Positions 33,452 to 38,940 of a stretch of DNA of 38,940 nucleotides are shown here, piece by piece. Both the position numbers and the translations under genes were made by a program. Under the pieces are notes generated by a model. The model made no database searches and was not told the DNA's origin. It saw only the letters and a program-made list of their open reading frames with translations. The stretch is from the NCBI GenBank assembly GCA_000435075.1, contig FR890670.1, positions 1-38,940 of the forward strand. Reading direction: 5' to 3'. The DNA is from Bacteroides sp. CAG:770 (GTDB taxonomy: Bacteria; Bacteroidota; Bacteroidia; Bacteroidales; UBA932). Each line of letters begins with the position of its first letter. Position 1 is the stretch's first letter.

Positions 33452-34861
33452 TTATGCTTGTTTGATTTTGCTTCCTAAAATTGATGGGTCGTCGCCGTCT
33501 TTCAGCATGCGGAACTTTCTGAACAGCGCAAGCAGAAGAACGGTTGAGAGAATGATGGAAATGGAGTCTGCAATCGGGAAGCTCATCCAGACGCCTTTAT
33601 GTCCGAAGAACAAAGGCATGAAATAGATGAGAGGAACCAGAAACAGGAGCTGTCTGGAGAGAGACAGGAGGATGGATTTGTGGACCATTCCCAGACTCTG
33701 GAAAAAGTTCGTTGCGACCATCTGGAAACCGACCAGGGGAAATGCCAGGTTTATGATTCTCAATCCCTTGTCTGCCAATTCTTTAAGCTCTGTGTCATTT
33801 GTGAAGAGAGATACCGCTATATCCGGAATGAACTCGGATACAAAGAAACCGATGCAGCTTACTATCGTCGCACAAATAATCGTAAGATGAAATACCCGCT
33901 TGACTCTAGTGTACTTTCTTGCACCGAAATTGTAACCGGCAATAGGCTGCATTCCCTGGTTGAATCCCATGTTTATCATGATGAAAAAGAATGAGATGCG
34001 GTTTACGATTCCGTATGCTCCGATTGCCAGGTCTCCTCCGTATTTGAGCAGCTGCTGGTTTATGAACAGAGTCACGATGCAGGCGGCCGAGTTCATCAGG
34101 AACGGTCCCATGCCTATCGACAGGGAATCCTTGGCAATTCTCCACTCGAGTCTGTAATCACGTACATGTTTCGGCAGATGCAGGTAGTTCTTCTGGTTGA
34201 AGAAATATTTCAGGGTGTAGCACAGAGCCAGCAATTGGCAAAGTACAGTGGCGATTGCTGCACCCTTGATGCCCATGTCAAGGACAAATATGAAGATCGG
34301 GTCCATGATTGTGTTGGAAACGACGGTGAAAATCGTCAGCCCCATAGCCAGTTTCGGGTTTCCTGAAGCCCTGATCATGTTGTTCAGACCGAAATAGAGA
34401 TGCGTTATCACATTGCCCAGAAGGATGATGACCATGTAGTCGCGCGCGAACGGCAATGTGTTCTGGCTGGCGCCGAAGAACGTCAGTATCGGGTCGAGGA
34501 AAATCAATGTTATGACGGAGAACAGGCCTCCAATTATGACATTGAGCATCACTTCGTTAAGAAGGACTTTGTTTGCGACGGCATAATTCTTCTGCCCCAG
34601 TAGCATTGACAAAATCGTGGAGGCTCCGACTCCCACGAGTGTGCCGAGAGCCGTCGCCAGATTCATCAGCGGGAAAGTGACGGCGAGTCCGGAAATTGCG
34701 TAGGACCCGACATCTTTTATATGGCCGATATAGATGCTGTCGACCATATTATAAAGCGAAGATGCAGTCATGGCTATGATAGCCGGGACTGCATATTGCA
34801 TGAGAAGGTCTCGTATTCTTTTGTCTCCAAGTTCTGTCGGTGCAGTACCTGCAGTAGCCAT
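33452..34861 (-). CDS. MATE family efflux transporter
   Basis: The 469-residue inner-membrane protein has about twelve hydrophobic segments. MATE features include RIRDLLMQYAVPAIIAMTA, LYNMVDSIYIGH near the first helices, GVGASTILSMLLGQ, and the second-half repeat NMGFNQGMQPIAGYNFGA. Such transporters expel drugs or metabolites using a sodium or proton gradient. The frame opens at 34894, but a GGAGGA ribosome-binding site (plus positions 34867-34872) five bases before 34861 marks that ATG as the true start. It sits inside the six-gene operon; the substrate is unknown. Confidence 0.93.
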   Translation of the reverse strand: MATAGTAPTELGDKRIRDLLMQYAVPAIIAMTASSLYNMVDSIYIGHIKDVGSYAISGLAVTFPLMNLATALGTLVGVGASTILSMLLGQKNYAVANKVLLNEVMLNVIIGGLFSVITLIFLDPILTFFGASQNTLPFARDYMVIILLGNVITHLYFGLNNMIRASGNPKLAMGLTIFTVVSNTIMDPIFIFVLDMGIKGAAIATVLCQLLALCYTLKYFFNQKNYLHLPKHVRDYRLEWRIAKDSLSIGMGPFLMNSAACIVTLFINQQLLKYGGDLAIGAYGIVNRISFFFIMINMGFNQGMQPIAGYNFGARKYTRVKRVFHLTIICATIVSCIGFFVSEFIPDIAVSLFTNDTELKELADKGLRIINLAFPLVGFQMVATNFFQSLGMVHKSILLSLSRQLLFLVPLIYFMPLFFGHKGVWMSFPIADSISIILSTVLLLALFRKFRMLKDGDDPSILGSKIKQA

Positions 34862-34872
34862 ATTCTTCCTCC
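34862..34872 (-). promoter_or_regulatory. Ribosome-binding site that fixes the MATE start
   Basis: The minus strand reads GGAGGA, then AGAAT, then ATG. Canonical Shine-Dalgarno sequences are uncommon in Bacteroidetes, so this one usefully rejects the longer frame beginning at 34894. Confidence 0.7.
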
Positions 34873-34877
34873 TTACT

Positions 34878-35915
34878 TTATGGTTTGTCAACAATTTCTA
34901 TTTCAAATACAAGTGGGGAATAAGCCGGAATTACACTTCCGCTGCCGCTTCCTTGGTATCCGTAAGATGAGAAGAATACTCCTACGCCCTTTTCGTTGGC
35001 CCTCATCTGCCAAAGTGTCTTGGAGAATCCGGTCACGACCTCGGAACCATCACTGGAACTGCTTGAATAAAGCCTCAGGTCTGTGTCTTTTTCACCCCAG
35101 GATATTTTCCGAGGCTCATATTTGCTGCTGCTCGAATAGACGTTGTAGAACTTGGCGGTATCGGCGATTGTGGTGTCGAATACCTGTCCGTTCAGGAGTC
35201 TGCCTGTATAATTGATGTAGATGGATGTGTCAGACGGGAAGGCCGATGTGTCTGAAGGTGCAGCCAACTGCTTGTAATAGAATCCGTAAGATGTGGAATC
35301 CACTCCGTCAAGATGCTTGTGGGTGTAGATTTCCATCGAGTCCACCTGAGTCTTGAGGATGTCGCTGCTGAGCCCGTTCAGTGTTATGGTGTAGATGGCT
35401 GCAGACGATTTATCCACAGCATGCTTATAGTATTCTCCGGCATTCTTGTATGAACTGTATGTGAAGAGCCATGAAGGAATCAGGGCCCTTCTGGTGCCGC
35501 CGATTTTCATTCCTTTCAGAACGTCCAGTACACCTTCGGTGATGACTCCCTTGTAAGCGGCCCACACGACATTGCCGTAGTAATAAGACTTGTTATATTT
35601 TCCGATTTGCTGTGCGATTTTCTTGTCGGTCGTCGCGGAAATGGTTCCATCTACGGACTCGATGTTATACTGGAGAATCGCGAATTTGTCGCCCTCGAAA
35701 GTTTCGCCTTTGCCTGGGGTATCCTCAATGATATATGCGCCCAGTTCTGTCTTCTGTGCATCAGGATGATTCACCTGAACCCATGCTTCGAGGTATCTGA
35801 GTTCTGCCTCGTTGTCTTCTGTCTTTTCGGACTTCGCGCATCCCGCCAAAGTCAATGCTGCCAGAGCTGCGCTGGCCAGAATTAAGTTTTTAATGCGTAA
35901 TATGTTCATTTTCAT
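34878..35915 (-). CDS. FKBP-type peptidyl-prolyl isomerase lipoprotein, two domains
   Basis: The 345-residue product has a lipoprotein signal with lipobox LAGC near residue 26. The C-terminal FKBP domain (about 225-345) shows INYTGRLLNGQVFDTT, VVTGFSKTLWQM and SPLVFEIEIVD. It carries a Ser-rich insert of about 30 residues between the FDTT strand and the VVTGF helix. An earlier segment (about 70-180), with EGVLDVLKGMKIGGTRRALIPSW, looks like a second, degenerate FKBP domain. FKBP proteins speed proline isomerisation in folding of exported proteins. It lies 37 bp after another FKBP lipoprotein gene, suggesting a periplasmic folding module. Activity of the first domain is doubtful. Confidence 0.85.
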   Translation of the reverse strand: MKMNILRIKNLILASAALAALTLAGCAKSEKTEDNEAELRYLEAWVQVNHPDAQKTELGAYIIEDTPGKGETFEGDKFAILQYNIESVDGTISATTDKKIAQQIGKYNKSYYYGNVVWAAYKGVITEGVLDVLKGMKIGGTRRALIPSWLFTYSSYKNAGEYYKHAVDKSSAAIYTITLNGLSSDILKTQVDSMEIYTHKHLDGVDSTSYGFYYKQLAAPSDTSAFPSDTSIYINYTGRLLNGQVFDTTIADTAKFYNVYSSSSKYEPRKISWGEKDTDLRLYSSSSSDGSEVVTGFSKTLWQMRANEKGVGVFFSSYGYQGSGSGSVIPAYSPLVFEIEIVDKP

Positions 35916-35952
35916 CTTATTGTCAAACTTGATAATCCGTCAAATTCTTTTC

Positions 35953-36516
35953 TCAGTTGGAAATGCTTTCCACTTTTATATGGTAGGCCAGGGCTGCATT
36001 TGCAGGAATCGTGCCTAATTCATGTTTTCCGAAACCATATTTGCCCGAAAACAGGATGAAACATTCCTGGCCCTCCTTTACTCCTGCAAGCCCCCTTCTC
36101 AAACCCGGAACTATATCCTTGTCGTCCAGTTTCAATGTCTTGACTTCGAAAACGGATTCGTCGGTCAGATTCCATCCTGCCGCAGCCGCAACGTCCTTGC
36201 TGTTGGTCGCGAACATGTCACCGGTGTTCAGTGAAGCATTGTTCAGCACGTATCCCGCATAGTAGAACGACACGGTTCCATGTGATGAGAGGCTGTCAGT
36301 GCCCACACCGTAAGTCGTGACAAGCCTGGTCACGCCGTTCTGGTAAACGGCATAACTGGTATCCACCTTGGATTTGATGGACTTCACGAAAGATTCGATA
36401 TTCTGTTCCTGCCTCGAATACTTCGTCTTGACGTCCTCCTTCGTGCAGCCGGCCAGAGCCGAAGCGATACCTGCTGCCGCGATCAGGGTCAATGCCAATG
36501 TCTTACCTGCTTTCAT
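35953..36516 (-). CDS. FKBP-type peptidyl-prolyl isomerase lipoprotein
   Basis: A 187-residue lipoprotein beginning MKAGKTLALTLIAAAG, with lipobox LAGC near residue 24. The single FKBP domain includes TVSFYYAGYVLN, the PGLRRGLAGVKEGQECFILFSGKYGFG core and IPANAALAYHIKVESI at the end. The start overlaps the stop of the DHH gene by 14 bp. The open frame extends upstream to 36657, but that extension is shadow sequence of the DHH gene; an ATG at 36525 is the only other plausible start. It is probably a periplasmic folding helper paired with the next FKBP gene. Confidence 0.87.
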   Translation of the reverse strand: MKAGKTLALTLIAAAGIASALAGCTKEDVKTKYSRQEQNIESFVKSIKSKVDTSYAVYQNGVTRLVTTYGVGTDSLSSHGTVSFYYAGYVLNNASLNTGDMFATNSKDVAAAAGWNLTDESVFEVKTLKLDDKDIVPGLRRGLAGVKEGQECFILFSGKYGFGKHELGTIPANAALAYHIKVESISN

Positions 36517-37588
36517 AACTGCCATCCGCGAAATAGACACTTGTCTTGTCAATGATATATTTCTCTGCCTCCTCCGGAGCACTGATGTCGGCCTGTCTGC
36601 CGTCAACAGGCTTGAAGAAAAGTCTTCCGCCTGAAGCATTCTCATGTCCGCCGCCATGGAAATATGAAGCCGAGCATTTTACTGCAGAAACTCCTTTCTT
36701 GGTCCTTATGGAAACTCTGTAGAATCCGTCTCCGTCCTCTTTCAGGAAGATGCTCATGCGGACATTGTCAATCTTGAGCGGCTCATTTACAAGGCCTTCT
36801 GTTTCCCCTTCCTTCAAGTCGAATTTTCTTGCCGTCTCGGCATTGAGAATCATGTAGGCGACTCCGTCTGAAGTTATCTTCAGGTTTTCATAAAGCATGT
36901 AGCCCCAGAGTCTTACGCTGTTCTCTCTTCCGCTCTGGTACAGTCTGGAAATGATTTCATCCCTGTCAACGCCGGCTGCGAGCAGGGAAGAGGCCATTTC
37001 CAATGTGCTCGGGAAAACGGAATTCTTGAAATTGTTCGTGTCGGTAGTCATGCCTGTCATGAGGGCCCTGGCTGTTACGGCCGGGAGTTTTGTAGCATCT
37101 CCTCCGATTTCCGGCATTGACATGAGTATGTTGAAAAGCAGCTCGCAAGCCGAAGAAACTTCCGTTTCAGAGAATATCAGGTTGAATGCTGTCGTGTCAG
37201 GTGCAAGGTGGTGGTCGATGAGGACTTTTTCAGCCTTTGCATTCCTGAGGCTTTCCTCCAGAGCTCCAGTCCTGGCAAAAGAGTTGCAGTCCTGACATAT
37301 TATCATGTCGGAATCCTCTATCCTTCTGAAAGCCTTGTCATTGTCTGCCGGGAATTCGATGATTCCCCCGTCCGGAGTCCCTTCCCTTAGGAAGGCCAAT
37401 GTCTCCGGTACCATATCGGAATATATGACTGCGGCATCGCAGCCCCGGGCTGCCAGATATCCGCGCATGGCCAATGTGCTGCCTATCGCATCTCCGTCCG
37501 GACGGATGTGCGCAACCAGTGAAATTTTCTTGTTTTTTCTTATCATGAGGTCTAAAACCTCTATTCCGGATGTGTCGATTTTCTTCAT
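36503..37588 (-). CDS. DHH family phosphoesterase (NrnA-like)
   Basis: Relatives degrade short oligoribonucleotides (nanoRNA), pAp or cyclic-dinucleotide products. The 361-residue cytoplasmic protein carries the DHH catalytic motifs: HIRPDGDAIGS (about 29-39), ICQDCNS, VLIDHH and MTTDTNNF. The DHHA1 substrate-binding domain has the GGGHENASGG motif near the C-terminus. All metal-binding residues are present. The start is ATG at 37588; the codon three bases upstream is TTG. It heads the six-gene minus-strand operon and shares a divergent promoter region with the gene at 37706. NrnA versus PAP phosphatase cannot be separated from sequence alone. Confidence 0.92.
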   Translation of the reverse strand: MKKIDTSGIEVLDLMIRKNKKISLVAHIRPDGDAIGSTLAMRGYLAARGCDAAVIYSDMVPETLAFLREGTPDGGIIEFPADNDKAFRRIEDSDMIICQDCNSFARTGALEESLRNAKAEKVLIDHHLAPDTTAFNLIFSETEVSSACELLFNILMSMPEIGGDATKLPAVTARALMTGMTTDTNNFKNSVFPSTLEMASSLLAAGVDRDEIISRLYQSGRENSVRLWGYMLYENLKITSDGVAYMILNAETARKFDLKEGETEGLVNEPLKIDNVRMSIFLKEDGDGFYRVSIRTKKGVSAVKCSASYFHGGGHENASGGRLFFKPVDGRQADISAPEEAEKYIIDKTSVYFADGSYESR

Positions 37589-37619
37589 CAATAGTCCTGC
37601 AATAATGTGTTCATCAGCG

Positions 37620-37667
37620 CAAATTTACAAATTATATTGCATATCATAAATCAATTTTATAACTTTG
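37620..37667. promoter_or_regulatory. Divergent promoters for the DHH operon and the gene at 37706
   Basis: Rightward: TTG (37637-37639) lies 20 bp before TAACTTTG (37660-37667). Leftward: the minus strand reads TAAATTTG (plus 37627 down to 37620), with a TTG 24 bp upstream. The two cores overlap, so the genes may compete for polymerase. Confidence 0.55.
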
Positions 37668-37705
37668 TCGGAACGGATTTGAATTTATAAAAAACTCAAA
37701 ACATA

Positions 37706-38395
37706 ATGAACGGAATAGTTAAAAAGATTGTCAGCATTCTGCTGCTCTTTGTCATTGCTGGTCTCGTGTATGCCAATATCAAGAGCATCATGCAGCCTAT
37801 TAACTTCAACAAGCAGAAGGAATACCGTGAAACCGTAGGTATCCAGAGAATGAAGGACCTCCGTACACTTCAGGAGGCATTCAAGTCAGTTACAGGACAC
37901 TTTACCTCTTCTGCTGATTCTCTCGCTGATTTCTATAAAAACGGCCAGATGGAAGTCCTTATGCAGATCGGTTCAAACGATGACTCTCTTGCAGTAGTTA
38001 ACACTGAGAAGCTTAGGAAGACACACCGCGGAATTACACCGGCTCAGATGTTCGAGCTCTACAAACAGGGCGAAAGACTTGTATTCTCCATCTCCAATAA
38101 AGTTGCTGTGAAGGATACTCTCTTCCACTCAAGAGCAAACTTCAACGTTGATTCACTCAAGTACATTCCGTTCTCACACGGTGATACAGTTCAGATGCAG
38201 GCTGTCGTCAAGGAAGTTTCAGGTGTGAAGGTTCCTCTCTTCGAGGCCAAGATGCCTTACAAGTCTCTCCTCAAGGGTCTTGACAACCAGCTCAGAATCA
38301 ATCTCGATGCAGACCGTCAGGCTATGAACCGCTATGAGGGTCTTCAGGTGGGCAGTATCAGTGCACCTAACAACAACGCAGGTAACTGGGAGTAG
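37706..38395 (+). CDS. Conserved membrane-anchored protein of unknown function
   Basis: The 229-residue protein has one N-terminal membrane segment (IVKKIVSILLLFVIAGLVYA), then a mostly helical domain (YRETVGIQRMKDLRTLQEAFKS as separate short helices) and a beta-rich C-terminal half with KVPLFEAKMPYKSLLKGL. I recognise it only as a protein that recurs in Bacteroidales before a DUF3822 gene. Strongly biased codons and the absence of CATTGAC suggest high expression. It has a good promoter 40 bp upstream. A role in the envelope is inferred from the anchor alone. Confidence 0.8.
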   Translation: MNGIVKKIVSILLLFVIAGLVYANIKSIMQPINFNKQKEYRETVGIQRMKDLRTLQEAFKSVTGHFTSSADSLADFYKNGQMEVLMQIGSNDDSLAVVNTEKLRKTHRGITPAQMFELYKQGERLVFSISNKVAVKDTLFHSRANFNVDSLKYIPFSHGDTVQMQAVVKEVSGVKVPLFEAKMPYKSLLKGLDNQLRINLDADRQAMNRYEGLQVGSISAPNNNAGNWE

Positions 38396-38438
38396 TCCCA
38401 TCCATTTTCGGCTTGACGGCCGAGAAGCAAAAGAACTT

Positions 38439-38940
38439 ATGTTTCAAAAAACAGATAACGGAATATCCATTCAAGTCTCCTTGAGTGGATATTCTTTTAA
38501 GATAGCGGACAATGGGGATGAGCGTTCTTCCGGATGGCTCAGCCCTGAACATATCTTTACCACTCCTGAATTCCAGAAGAGATACGATTCCGTGAGGATT
38601 TCGCTGATGACACATAAGGTCGCACTGGTTCCTGAGCATTTCTTCAATCCTGTCGAAATACGTCAGCTGCTCGCAGATACGGTGAGGCTGTCAGATGGCG
38701 ACCAGGCAGAATTCATCCGCATGCCCCAGTTCGGGGCAGTGCTGTTGTTCTCCAATAACATAGGAGAAACATTGTCCCGCATGATTTCCCAGACCGTGTT
38801 CACGACAGACGGATATCAGGCCAGAATCCTTCCGGAAATGTACTACATGCTCGAGTCAATGTCAGAGTGCAATGACTATAACAAAATCATTGCATCCTAT
38901 GCCGATTCATATCTGCATCTGGCTGTCGCCCAGGGAAAGA
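38439..38940 (+). CDS. DUF3822 family protein, N-terminal part (window edge)
   Basis: The frame opens at ATG 38439 and runs to the window end without a stop, giving 167 codons. Blocks such as ISIQVSLSGYSFKI, SPEHIFTTPEFQKRY and MPQFGAVLLFSN fit the DUF3822 family of Bacteroidetes, which has a remote actin-like or ribonuclease-H-like fold and no known activity. In related genomes it is followed by a 16S rRNA methyltransferase gene; that region is outside the window. It lies 43 bp after the preceding gene, probably on the same transcript. Confidence 0.65.
   Translation, partial: MFQKTDNGISIQVSLSGYSFKIADNGDERSSGWLSPEHIFTTPEFQKRYDSVRISLMTHKVALVPEHFFNPVEIRQLLADTVRLSDGDQAEFIRMPQFGAVLLFSNNIGETLSRMISQTVFTTDGYQARILPEMYYMLESMSECNDYNKIIASYADSYLHLAVAQGK

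Larger units (their letters stand above)
1..38940. repeat. Dispersed iterated heptamer CATTGAC / GTCAATG
   Basis: By hand I count about 78 copies, 36 as CATTGAC and 42 as GTCAATG, roughly one every 500 bp. Random expectation for both strands is about five. Examples: 1314, 1365, 3253, 10581, 18696, 21049, 23662 and 23668 (overlapping), 26727, 34614 (CATTGAC); 475, 2963, 10270, 15281, 18363, 25360, 30729, 32610, 36488 (GTCAATG). About half extend to CATTGACA, and the base before CATTGAC is almost never C. Copies occur in different frames, on both coding strands and in gaps (6980, 12579, 13774, 16731, 23918). One-base variants at the first position (TATTGAC, GATTGAC, AATTGAC) are far rarer. The function is unknown. 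Confidence 0.85.

Noticed and set aside
36517..36657. Long N-terminal extension of the single-domain FKBP gene
   Set aside because: It overlaps the DHH gene by about 150 bp and is not hydrophobic or conserved-looking; the lipoprotein signal begins at 36516.
1..38940. CATTGAC as a replication-polarity word (KOPS or Chi)
   Set aside because: Orientations are almost balanced (about 36 and 42) over 39 kb, whereas polar words are strongly skewed. Not fully excluded near the terminus or origin, so kept as a question in the findings.

Overview
The window looks like chromosomal core DNA from an anaerobic member of the Bacteroidales (Bacteroidota). Promoters have the Bacteroidetes form (a -7 box close to TAnnTTTG with TTG or TTTG about 20 bp upstream). 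Shine-Dalgarno sequences are scarce. The gene content fits the phylum: a DUF4290 protein, a small Hc1-type histone-like protein, an rplY-pth pair, an AddB/AddA-type pair, a LemA/TPM pair, many lipoproteins, a class I [4Fe-4S] fumarase and a reverse rubrerythrin. I cannot name the species.

Layout. 1-5038: three overlapping glycosidase genes (GH2 C-terminus, GH3, GH2), the end of a carbohydrate locus. 5039-12578: mostly housekeeping genes on the plus strand: rplY, pth, Hc1-like protein, prfB, class I fumarase, HAD phosphatase, a degenerate phosphomannose-isomerase-family protein and an S4 RNA-binding protein. 12671-13756: trpS on the minus strand, behind a shared terminator. 14225-16513: a second GH3 lipoprotein. 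16775-17326: reverse rubrerythrin (minus). 17629-27751: addB-like and addA-like genes, DUF4290, ftsK and a LolA-like gene. 27784-28884: apbE (minus). 28985-31409: FISUMP-domain lipoprotein, lemA and TPM protein. 31490-37588: a tight six-gene minus-strand operon (DHH phosphoesterase, two FKBP lipoproteins, MATE transporter, cytidylate-kinase-like protein, serine hydrolase). 37706-end: a conserved membrane-anchored protein and the start of a DUF3822 gene. I see no phage, IS element, CRISPR array, tRNA or rRNA.

The most striking signal is not a gene. The heptamer CATTGAC (complement GTCAATG) occurs about 78 times by hand count, roughly one per 500 bp, against about 5 expected for a random heptamer on both strands. 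The two orientations are nearly equal (about 36 and 42). It lies in different reading frames, on both coding strands and in several intergenic gaps. One-base variants are several-fold rarer. It is nearly absent from genes likely to be highly expressed (rplY, the fumarase, rubrerythrin, lemA), and four copies make up a PVNE repeat in the FtsK linker. This resembles a genome-wide iterated word such as cyanobacterial HIP1 or a DNA-uptake sequence.

Other points: a phosphomannose-isomerase homologue that has lost three of four zinc ligands, a prfB reading straight through the usual frameshift site, a structured rplY leader, and a pair of related hairpins downstream of the second GH3 gene.
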